NCBI GenBank assembly: GCA_027489105.1
Contig: JAIYAJ010000105.1
Location: 1 to 23,679, forward strand
Direction of reading: 5' to 3'
From: Zymomonas sp.
GTDB taxonomy: Bacteria; Pseudomonadota; Alphaproteobacteria; Sphingomonadales; Sphingomonadaceae
Length of the DNA: 23,679 bases
The translations under genes were made by a program, and so were the position numbers. Below, piece by piece: positions 14,678 to 21,476 of this stretch (the stretch's first letter is position 1; every line of letters starts with the position of its first letter). The notes under the pieces were generated by a model. It was given only the letters and a program-made list of their open reading frames with translations. It did no database searches and had not been told where the DNA came from.

Positions 14678-16839
14678 GGACGGACCATCCGGCGGCAGAT
14701 CTCGCCATCGCTATCGAAGGGTGTCAGCACCACCTCCACTTCCCCAGACTCGTCTACCAGTGGACGCAGCAGATCACGCGACACGACAATCGAAAAGCCG
14801 TGACGGCCATCGCCCATCCCATGCGGGATGAGGTCGGGGCGATCGTTCGAGGCGGCCGCGATGGCGAGCACCCTTCCAGCCACCCGAACTTCGATTGCCG
14901 GCTGGGCTCCAGGCCAGGCTCCGCAAAAGGCCCAGCCATCGAAGCGGAGCCTGCCTTCCTCCTCCACCACCGCATCCAGATAGCCATCGACCCTCGGCAG
15001 ATCGGCAAGGTCGCAAATGCCGCCCGGAGTATCGGGCGTCCGGCTTGCTTCGCCGAGCCGAACCGGTGTCGCCAGCCGGGCATCGTGGAGCAGAGCGATC
15101 ACGATCCCGAGCATGCTGATGGCATCGAACATATCGAACCGCCGATGGCGTAACCGGTCGAGCAGCGCCGCGCGATCGACCGAGGCCCAGAGCGTGAGAT
15201 CGGGGCTGGCCTCGATCAGCCGCGTCAAAGCCGCTCGGATCGCAACATTGTGGTTCAGCGAATATTGCCAGTTGCCGAAGACCGGAGGCGCCCCGGCCGC
15301 CGGCCGGACCGGGTCGGCACGCGCTGCGCCCTCGCCCAGCGCGGCATCCCATGCCTGCAGCGCAAAGGGCAGCGGCAGAAGCTCGGGCGCGGTCCGCTCG
15401 ATGATCCGGTAGTGGAGCACTTCGCGCGCACGCTCCTCCGGCGTCAGGCGGAAAGCCAGGTCCAGCAGCGCAGGTGCGCCCAGGGGCACGACCGGCTGCC
15501 GCTCGAACGACTTGATTGCCCGGATCGCGCCGAGCCAGTTGGGCAAGCGATTGCGAAAATAGAAGAGATCGGGAAGATCCGCCTCGACAGCGCCGGCAGC
15601 GCGCGCCTCGTCCATCTGCGCGCGCAATTCCGCCTCCAGCGCGACGCGCGCCTCGGGCAGGAGCACATCCATCGGGTCGAACGGCGCCTGCAACCGGACC
15701 ATGGCGGCGGGATCGAGCGGCCCTTCGGGCAGCCGCTTCTTGGAATAGGCCTTGAGCACCTCGCCCATATGGCCGCTGATCAGCGTCTCCTGCCCAAGCG
15801 ACTCGCCGAGGATAAGGTCCCAGCCGCCCACCATCGCGTCGCTCTGCCACGCCTGCGCCGCCAGCTTCGCGAAGAAGCGCTCGCGCGACCAGAAGGCGGG
15901 CTCGTCGCTGCCATGCGGGGCTTCGCGGCGGTGGGGCAGGCCCAGCGCCTCGGCAATGCCACGGCCGGCGATGACATCGGGATGACCTTCATAGCCGCGC
16001 GTGAACAGCCGAAGCCGGTCTCTCAGTCCCATCGCCAGGCACAGCGCGAGCACGACCCGGCTGTCCTTGCCGCCCGTGATCGGCAGATCGATCGGCCCTT
16101 CCGCCGGGATCGCCAGACCGATCGCCGCCTGCGCCTGCGCAATGCCGCGATCGAGGTCTTCGCCATGGTCTGCGGACCATCCGCGCGAGCCCTGCAGACC
16201 GAAGCCATCCAACCGGCCGCCCTCTTCTCGCGAGCCGTCGCCATCGATCGTCAGCGTCCGGCCCTGTCCGATCTGGACGACCGGGGCGAAGGCCGTCGCC
16301 GTGCCCACGCGATAGCCGATGGCGGCAAGCCATCTCTGCGCCGTCGGATCGGGGCTGGGGTCGCCGAGGCAGGCAGCGACAAGGGAGGCGCGGTTCGACA
16401 GCACCGGTTGCCCGTCGCGTGCACGAAACAGCTGATGCAAGCCGGCGCGATCGGAGAAAGCCTTCAGGCTGCCATCGGCAAAAACCCGCGCCACTGCATA
16501 TTCGCCGCCGATATCATCGGGCAGCCGGTCGCCGGGCGTGCGAAGCAAGGCCGCCACGGCCGCCGCATCGAGCAGTTCTGCCGCACCGTCGCGCATGCGC
16601 CAGATCAGGCCATGGATGATGCAGAGGCCGAGCGCGTCGTCGTGACAGATTTGAGCATCCGGCTGATAGAAATGGGTCGCGGTCGGCCAGCAGAGCAGCC
16701 GCCACCGTCCCGTCACCGTCTCGAATGTCGAAACCCGGCGGTGCGCGTCGGCAATATGCGCATGAGCGCCGAGTTCGACGAGCATCGAGGCCGGATCGGC
16801 CGTTTGCAGGGATTCTCGCCAGAGGAGGAAGAGCGCCAT
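14674..16839 (-). CDS. Asparagine-synthase-like protein lacking the glutaminase cysteine
   Basis: The protein has 721 residues. The N-terminal part resembles the class II glutaminase fold of AsnB (LPDDIGGEYAVARVFADG, KAFSDRAGLHQLF, VLSNRAS), but it begins MALF instead of MCGI, so the catalytic Cys2 is absent. The synthase half has a PP-loop, LPITGGKDSRVVLAL, near residue 255 (the SGGxDS motif with Thr in place of Ser), so ATP binding and adenylation look intact. Residues about 615-721 form a separate C-terminal domain (VDGYLDAVVEEEGRLRFDGWAF...IEVRVAGR...RPDLIPHGMGDGRHGFSI), which I recall in other polysaccharide-locus proteins. It may form an amide or other acyl bond on a sugar acid using free ammonia or another amine. 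It is the first gene of an operon with the SGNH-like and GSCFA genes. A lasso-peptide cyclase role is unlikely because no precursor or protease gene is present. Confidence 0.82.
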   Translation of the reverse strand: MALFLLWRESLQTADPASMLVELGAHAHIADAHRRVSTFETVTGRWRLLCWPTATHFYQPDAQICHDDALGLCIIHGLIWRMRDGAAELLDAAAVAALLRTPGDRLPDDIGGEYAVARVFADGSLKAFSDRAGLHQLFRARDGQPVLSNRASLVAACLGDPSPDPTAQRWLAAIGYRVGTATAFAPVVQIGQGRTLTIDGDGSREEGGRLDGFGLQGSRGWSADHGEDLDRGIAQAQAAIGLAIPAEGPIDLPITGGKDSRVVLALCLAMGLRDRLRLFTRGYEGHPDVIAGRGIAEALGLPHRREAPHGSDEPAFWSRERFFAKLAAQAWQSDAMVGGWDLILGESLGQETLISGHMGEVLKAYSKKRLPEGPLDPAAMVRLQAPFDPMDVLLPEARVALEAELRAQMDEARAAGAVEADLPDLFYFRNRLPNWLGAIRAIKSFERQPVVPLGAPALLDLAFRLTPEERAREVLHYRIIERTAPELLPLPFALQAWDAALGEGAARADPVRPAAGAPPVFGNWQYSLNHNVAIRAALTRLIEASPDLTLWASVDRAALLDRLRHRRFDMFDAISMLGIVIALLHDARLATPVRLGEASRTPDTPGGICDLADLPRVDGYLDAVVEEEGRLRFDGWAFCGAWPGAQPAIEVRVAGRVLAIAAASNDRPDLIPHGMGDGRHGFSIVVSRDLLRPLVDESGEVEVVLTPFDSDGEICRRMVRP

Positions 16840-16919
16840 CGCCCGTGCCTAGCCGCCTTTGCCTCGCAAGGGAAAGGCCGCTCAGCGGGAGAAGCCTGAC
16901 CCTGCGATCACTCCAGCCC

Positions 16920-16956
16920 AAAAAACGAATAACCCGGCTTTGTGGGCCGGGTTATT
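16920..16956 (-). terminator. Rho-independent terminator, minus strand
   Basis: A perfect 11-bp stem (16946-16956 with 16928-16938, 7-nt loop) is followed on the minus strand by CG and six U residues (16925-16920). It is placed to end transcripts coming from the acyl-CoA operon and to insulate the asparagine-synthase-like operon. It lies 218 nt past the stop of the isomerase gene, which is far for a simple gene end. Confidence 0.85.
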
Positions 16957-17174
16957 CTCTGGAGGATTCTGACTAATGACCTGTCTGGTTTAGCCCATCG
17001 GCCCGGTAAAGCAAGCTCAAACCGTGCAGCGAGCCAAACTTTCATCCAGCCTGCATGTCCCATATAAGGTCATGAACTACAATAGAAACCGTCGCGAATT
17101 TGGATGCATTTTCACCCATCTCACCGAGCATCGACGACTGGCGGAGAGCGACTCGCTGCCCGAATGCCGCTTTC
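16957..17174. other. Non-coding stretch between two minus-strand operons
   Basis: Together with 16840-16919, about 335 bp lie between genes here. The stretch seems more AT-rich than its surroundings and holds no convincing frame. On the minus strand TATATG at about 17065 might be a -10 box, with only a poor -35 16 bp upstream. A transcript from there to the terminator would be about 130 nt, so a small RNA is conceivable. No tRNA fold was seen. Confidence 0.5.
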
Positions 17175-17945
17175 TCACGCCTTGGCTGAAAAGGCCCGCA
17201 GCCGGTTCCGGAAATAGTCGGTGCGACCGAGCACGCCCTGCTCTTCCGCCTCCCGCGCCAGTTGATCGTCCAGATGGGCTGCGGGATCGCGGACGAGGCG
17301 CCGGGTGGCGAGCTGCGCCTCGATCGAGCCGGTCGCCAACTGGCGGGCCAGTGCCGCAACATCGCTCGCGAAGACTTCATCCTCAGCCAGCTGCGCCGCC
17401 AACCCCCAGGCCACCGCCTGCTCGGCCCCGATCACCGCGCTCGACAGCACAAGCGCCAGCGCCCTCGCCTCCCCCAGTTGGCGGGCGAGGCGCCAGCTCA
17501 CCCCGGCATCGGGCGCAAGGCCGATCTTGCCGAAGGCGAGCGCCAGCGTCGCAGAGCGGGTCATGATCGCCATGTCGCAGGCCAGCGCGATGCCGATGCC
17601 CGCCCCCGCCGCGACCCCGTTGATCGCCGCCAGCGTGACGCAGGGCAGGTCGCCCAGCGCCCGGATGACCGGGTTATAGGTGTCGGCCAGCGACGCGCGC
17701 AGGTCGATCTCCTCCCCACGCTCGACCTGGCCCAGCCGCTCGCCGAGGTCCTGCCCGGCACAGAAACCCCGACCGTTTCCGGTAACGATCAGGACGTGCG
17801 GCGGATCAGCCCGCACCGTCTCGAGGGTTTGCAGCAACTCACGCCGCATCTCGGTCGTGAGCGCGTTCAGCCGATGCGGGCGGTTCAGGCGCAGCCAGGA
17901 AATATCTTCGCCGCGTTCGAGATCGATCATGGCCTCATCACGCAT
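17175..17945 (-). CDS. Enoyl-CoA hydratase/isomerase family protein, PaaG-like
   Basis: The protein has 256 residues from ATG 17945. It is a crotonase-fold protein with GNGRGFCAGQDLGER (oxyanion-hole region) and INGVAAGAGIGIALACDMAI. Where hydratases have two glutamates, this protein has Ala/Gly in the first site and Asp in the second (GLAPDAGVSW), the pattern of PaaG-type isomerases, which shift double bonds or isomerise the ring epoxide of phenylacetyl-CoA. It ends with the family's usual GRTDYFRNRLRAFSAK tail. It follows the fused hydratase/dehydrogenase gene by 49 bp and is the last gene of the operon. Start: GGAG lies 10 nt before ATG 17945; a GTG at 17954 is almost touching it, and ATG 17930 is also possible. 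The ring-epoxide substrate is not proven; a delta3-delta2-enoyl-CoA isomerase role for unsaturated acyl chains is equally possible. Confidence 0.85.
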   Translation of the reverse strand: MRDEAMIDLERGEDISWLRLNRPHRLNALTTEMRRELLQTLETVRADPPHVLIVTGNGRGFCAGQDLGERLGQVERGEEIDLRASLADTYNPVIRALGDLPCVTLAAINGVAAGAGIGIALACDMAIMTRSATLALAFGKIGLAPDAGVSWRLARQLGEARALALVLSSAVIGAEQAVAWGLAAQLAEDEVFASDVAALARQLATGSIEAQLATRRLVRDPAAHLDDQLAREAEEQGVLGRTDYFRNRLRAFSAKA

Positions 17946-17994
17946 TACGCCCACGCTCCTTCATCATCGCGCGCCAATCGGTGGCACATTGGCT

Positions 17995-20028
17995 TCATGA
18001 CAGTGCCACGCCGGACTCTGCGGCCTGAACCAGCCGGTCGGACAGGCGGAAGTCCGGTCCCAGCGATGCCGCATGACGGCGCAGTCCGTCGACGACCTTC
18101 GCCAGCCCCACCTGCCCGGCCCAGAACATCGGCCCTCCCCGCCAGGCCGGCCAGCCATAGCCGTTCACCCACACCACATCGATGTCCGACGCGCGCTGCG
18201 CGATACCCTCCTCAAGGATCAGCGCGGCCTCGTTGATCATCGGATAAAGCAGCCGCTCGACGATCTCGTTCGCATCGATACTGCGCTGGGCAACGCCATG
18301 ATCCTCGGCGAAGCGGCGGATGATCTCTTTCGCCTCGGGCGACGGGGTCCGGTTGCGCTCGGCGTCATAGTCGTAGAAGCCCCGGCCGTTCTTCTGCCCG
18401 CGCAGCCCGGCTTCGCACAGTCGCTCGCGGATCGTACGCCCGGCGCTTGTGCGCGGATCCCAGCCGATGTCGAGGCCGGCAAGATCGGTCATCTGGAACG
18501 GCCCCATGGGCAGACCGAAGTCGGTCAGGGCCCGGTCAACCTCGACCACCCTGGCGCCTTCCTCGATCAGCTTCATCGCCTGACGCTGGCGCGCGGCCAG
18601 CATCCGGTTGCCGATGAAGCCGTAGCAGACCCCCGAGACGACGCCGATCTTGCCTATCCGCCGCGCCAGCTGCATCGCGGTGGCGAGAACGGCATCTGAC
18701 GTGCGGGCACCACGCACAACCTCCAGCAGCTTCATGATGTTGGCCGGCGAGAAGAAATGGAGCCCGACGACCGATTCCGGGCGGCCGGTCACGGCCGCTA
18801 TCTCGTTCAGATCGAGATAGCTGGTGTTAGAGGCGAGAATCGCACCGGGTTTGACGATGCCATCGAGCGTCGCGAACAGCGACTTCTTGACGTCCATCAG
18901 CTCGAACACCGCTTCGATCACCAGATCGCAGTCGGCCACCGCCGCGTAGGACAGGCTGGGTGAGAGCCGCGCCATCATGGCGTCCACCCGGTCGGCGGCC
19001 AGCCCCTTGCGCCGCGCGGTCTTCGCCAGATTGTCCCGCAGCAGCGCTACACCCGCATCGAGCCGCTGCTGGTCCTGCTCGACGATGGTCACGTCGAAGC
19101 CTGCGATCAGGAAGTTGATTGCGATTCCGCCGCCCATCGTGCCGGCGCCGATCACTCCGACCTTCTGCACCGGCAAAGCCGCGGCGGCGGCATCGAGCCC
19201 GTCGATCTTGGCGGCGGCGCGTTCGGCGAAGAAATAATGGCGCAGCGCTTTGGATTGATCGCCATCGCGCAGCCGGACGAATCCCTCGCGCTCGAGCGCC
19301 ACGCCCTCGTCGAATGGCGACGTCATCGCCGCCTCGAGGCAGCGGCGGATCGCGATCGGCGCATCGAGACCACGCAGCTTGGACCGGTTGCGTTCGAAAT
19401 AGCCTTCGATGGCCCCCGCATCGCCGATAACCGCGCGGTCGCGCGTCCGCACGAACGGCTTGCCGGCAATCTCTCGCGCATAGGCGATGGCGCCGGGCAG
19501 CGGATCGGCCTCCTCGACGATGCGATCGACGAGGCCAATCCGGGCAGCTGCGGGCGCATCGACCGGATCGCCCGACACCGCCATCCGGCAAGCCTCTGCG
19601 ATGCCGACCAGCCTGGGCAGCCGCTGCGTCCCCGTGGCGCCGGGCAGCAGGCCCAGCTTGACCTCTGGCAGGCCGAGCTTCGCCGGTGCGGTCGCGAGCC
19701 GGTAATGGCACGCCATCGCCACCTCCAGCCCGCCGCCCAGCGCGTTGCCGTGGATCGCCGCGACGACCGGCTTCTCCGATGCCTCGATTGCCGCGATCAG
19801 GGCGACCAGCGATGGCTCCTGCTGCGGCTGGCCGAATTCGCGGATGTCGGCGCCTGCGAAGAAGGTGCGACCGGCGCAGCCGATCACGACGGCCTCGACC
19901 GCAGGGTCGCTCGCGGATTGGACGATCGCATCATGGAGCGCTGCCCGCAGCGCGGCGCCGAGGGCATTGACCGGCGGATTGTCCGCAAGGACGACGAGGA
20001 TGCCGCCGTCGAGGGTCGTGGAAATCAT
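17995..20028 (-). CDS. Fused enoyl-CoA hydratase / 3-hydroxyacyl-CoA dehydrogenase (FadB/FadJ-like)
   Basis: The protein has 677 residues, the beta-oxidation multifunctional enzyme. Residues 1 to about 190 are a crotonase domain with both catalytic glutamates in place (ALGGGLEVAMACHY and GLPEVKLGLLPGATGTQRL). The NAD-binding domain starts near residue 291 (VGVIGAGTMGGGIAINFL), followed by VIEAVFELMDVKKSLF, the catalytic-type His in GLHFFSPANIMKLLEVV and the 3HCDH C-terminal signatures (CYGFIGNRMLAARQRQA and WVNGYGWPAWRGGPMFWA). It hydrates trans-2-enoyl-CoA and oxidises the 3-hydroxyacyl-CoA with NAD. It is slightly shorter than E. coli FadJ or FadB (about 715-730). The ATG at 20028 opens the crotonase domain directly; the frame continues upstream to 20460 but only inside the acyl-CoA dehydrogenase gene. 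The gap to that gene is 29 bp, so they are co-transcribed. Confidence 0.93.
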   Translation of the reverse strand: MISTTLDGGILVVLADNPPVNALGAALRAALHDAIVQSASDPAVEAVVIGCAGRTFFAGADIREFGQPQQEPSLVALIAAIEASEKPVVAAIHGNALGGGLEVAMACHYRLATAPAKLGLPEVKLGLLPGATGTQRLPRLVGIAEACRMAVSGDPVDAPAAARIGLVDRIVEEADPLPGAIAYAREIAGKPFVRTRDRAVIGDAGAIEGYFERNRSKLRGLDAPIAIRRCLEAAMTSPFDEGVALEREGFVRLRDGDQSKALRHYFFAERAAAKIDGLDAAAAALPVQKVGVIGAGTMGGGIAINFLIAGFDVTIVEQDQQRLDAGVALLRDNLAKTARRKGLAADRVDAMMARLSPSLSYAAVADCDLVIEAVFELMDVKKSLFATLDGIVKPGAILASNTSYLDLNEIAAVTGRPESVVGLHFFSPANIMKLLEVVRGARTSDAVLATAMQLARRIGKIGVVSGVCYGFIGNRMLAARQRQAMKLIEEGARVVEVDRALTDFGLPMGPFQMTDLAGLDIGWDPRTSAGRTIRERLCEAGLRGQKNGRGFYDYDAERNRTPSPEAKEIIRRFAEDHGVAQRSIDANEIVERLLYPMINEAALILEEGIAQRASDIDVVWVNGYGWPAWRGGPMFWAGQVGLAKVVDGLRRHAASLGPDFRLSDRLVQAAESGVALS

Positions 20029-20057
20029 GGATCGGGTCTCGCTGTCTTGGATTGCCG

Positions 20058-21206
20058 TCAGGCGAACTGGCGAAGGACTTCGCGCGCGATGATCAGCTGC
20101 TGGATCTGGGTCGTACCTTCGAAGATGCGGAAGAGGCGCGCATCGCGATAGAAACGCTCGACCGGATATTCGGCCATATAGCCCGCCCCACCATGTATCT
20201 GGACGGCGCGGTCGGCGACCTTGCCGAGCATTTCCGAGGCGAACATCTTGGCGCAGGCTGCCTCCATCGTGACCCGCTCGCCCCGGTCGCGCTGGCGTGC
20301 CGTCTCCAGCACCAGCGCCCGTCCCGCCAGCATGTCCGCCTGGCTGTCGGCGATCATCGCCTGGACCAGCTGGAAGCTGCCGATCGTTTCTCCGAACTGC
20401 TTGCGCGTCGTCGCAAAGCCGGCGGCTTCGGCGATCAGGCGCTCGGCCATGCCGACGCACAGCGCCGCTATGTGGAGCCGCCCCTTGTCGAGCACCTTCA
20501 TCGCCGTGCGGAAGCCGTTCCCCTCGATGCCGCCCAGCAGCGTCGACGCGGGCACGCGGCAGTCGTCGAGGATGACGTCGCTGGTCAGCGCACCCGCCTG
20601 GCCCATCTTCTTGTCGGGTTTGCCGATCACCAGCCCCGGCGTTCCGGCTTCGACCAGGAAGCAGGAGATGGCGTCGGCCCCGGCCCCTTCCCCTGTCCGC
20701 GCCATGATCGAAAAGAGGCCCGCGATCGGTGCGTTTGTGATGTAGCGCTTGGTGCCGTTCAGCACATAATGATCGCCGTCGCGGCGCGCCTGGGTCCGCA
20801 GCGACATCGCGTCGGACCCGGCATCGGGCTCGGTCAGGGCAAAGCTGCCGATGATCTCGCCCGAGGCGAGGCGGGGCAGATAATGGCGCCGTTGCTCATC
20901 GCTGCCGGCGATCACGATTGCCTGCGATCCGATGCCGATATTGGTCCCCGCCATCGAGCGGAAGGCCGGCGAAGCCCGACCCAGCTCGAATACGACGCGG
21001 ACCTCCTCCTCCATCGTAAGCCCCAGGCCGCCAAAATCCTCGGCGATCGACAGGCCGAACAGGCCCAGGTCGCGCATCGCGGCGACGATGGTATCGGGAA
21101 TGCGGTTCTGCTCGGCGACTTCGGCCTCGGCGGGGATCAGGCTTTCGTCGACGAAGCGGCGGACCGCGCCGAGCAGAAGATCGAAGGTTTCGCTGTCGAG
21201 GGGCAT
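20058..21206 (-). CDS. Acyl-CoA dehydrogenase
   Basis: The protein has 382 residues from ATG 21206, the usual length for the family. The signatures are complete: FALTEPDAGSDAMSLRTQA and YVLNGTKRYITNAPIA (FAD and substrate binding), VLDKGRLHIAALCVGMAERL, KQFGETIGSFQLVQAMIAD, and the C-terminal IHGGAGYMAEYPVERFYRDAR followed by IFEGTTQIQ, where E363 is the expected catalytic base. It oxidises acyl-CoA to trans-2-enoyl-CoA and passes electrons to ETF. It is the first gene of the minus-strand beta-oxidation operon and is divergent from the acyl-CoA ligase gene. Chain length or substrate type cannot be told from motifs. An in-frame GTG at 21215 is an alternative start, but the putative Shine-Dalgarno sequence touches it directly; ATG 21206 is preferred. 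Confidence 0.92.
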   Translation of the reverse strand: MPLDSETFDLLLGAVRRFVDESLIPAEAEVAEQNRIPDTIVAAMRDLGLFGLSIAEDFGGLGLTMEEEVRVVFELGRASPAFRSMAGTNIGIGSQAIVIAGSDEQRRHYLPRLASGEIIGSFALTEPDAGSDAMSLRTQARRDGDHYVLNGTKRYITNAPIAGLFSIMARTGEGAGADAISCFLVEAGTPGLVIGKPDKKMGQAGALTSDVILDDCRVPASTLLGGIEGNGFRTAMKVLDKGRLHIAALCVGMAERLIAEAAGFATTRKQFGETIGSFQLVQAMIADSQADMLAGRALVLETARQRDRGERVTMEAACAKMFASEMLGKVADRAVQIHGGAGYMAEYPVERFYRDARLFRIFEGTTQIQQLIIAREVLRQFA

Positions 21207-21235
21207 CCGGTTCACTCATCCGTACGGGCGGGACG

Positions 21236-21264
21236 GTCCGGAGCCGGTCGAACCCGCTCCGGAC
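21236..21264. promoter_or_regulatory. Inverted repeat in the divergent acyl-CoA control region
   Basis: GTCCGGAGC (21236-21244) and GCTCCGGAC (21256-21264) form a perfect 9-bp inverted repeat with an 11-bp spacer, so the half-sites are two helical turns apart. It lies 30 bp upstream of the acyl-CoA dehydrogenase start within the 270-bp divergent gap (21207-21476). A repressor operator or an mRNA leader hairpin are both possible. A weaker pair, ATTGCG/CGCAAT (21284-21289 and 21302-21307), lies nearby. No clear -35/-10 pair was identified. Confidence 0.4.
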
Positions 21265-21476
21265 GCAAAGACCAGCGGACCCTATTGCGGAAGGGCTGCG
21301 ACGCAATTTCGGCGCCCTTCCACCTGCCGCTATTCCGTATGCGATACCTCCATGTCGGCGCGGCCGCCTGCCATCACGTCCGCGATAGTCGCGCCAGTGC
21401 GTGCGATCCGGTCGAATTGGCGGTGTGCCCGTGGAAGAGTGAATCGCACTGTTGGAGAGAGGATCGACGAGCGCAC

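Noticed and set aside
14674..16839. AsnB-like protein as a lasso-peptide cyclase (McjC-like)
   Set aside because: Sphingomonads do carry lasso peptide loci, but no precursor, leader-binding or protease gene is visible nearby. The partners are SGNH/GSCFA proteins in a glycan locus.
16957..17174. Possible tRNA gene in the non-coding gap
   Set aside because: No cloverleaf with a T-loop consensus and matching acceptor stem could be found by eye on either strand.
17024..17566. 180-codon plus-strand frame across the gap and the isomerase gene
   Set aside because: Most of it is antisense to the PaaG-like gene, and the part in the gap has no start signals or recognisable features.
20029..20460. N-terminal extension of the fused hydratase/dehydrogenase
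   Set aside because: It overlaps the acyl-CoA dehydrogenase gene in another frame and carries no crotonase features; the domain begins at the ATG at 20028.
20052..21476. Upstream extension of the acyl-CoA ligase frame to about 1033 residues
   Set aside because: The extension is antisense to the acyl-CoA dehydrogenase gene and has no domain. The ligase has normal family length from 21477.
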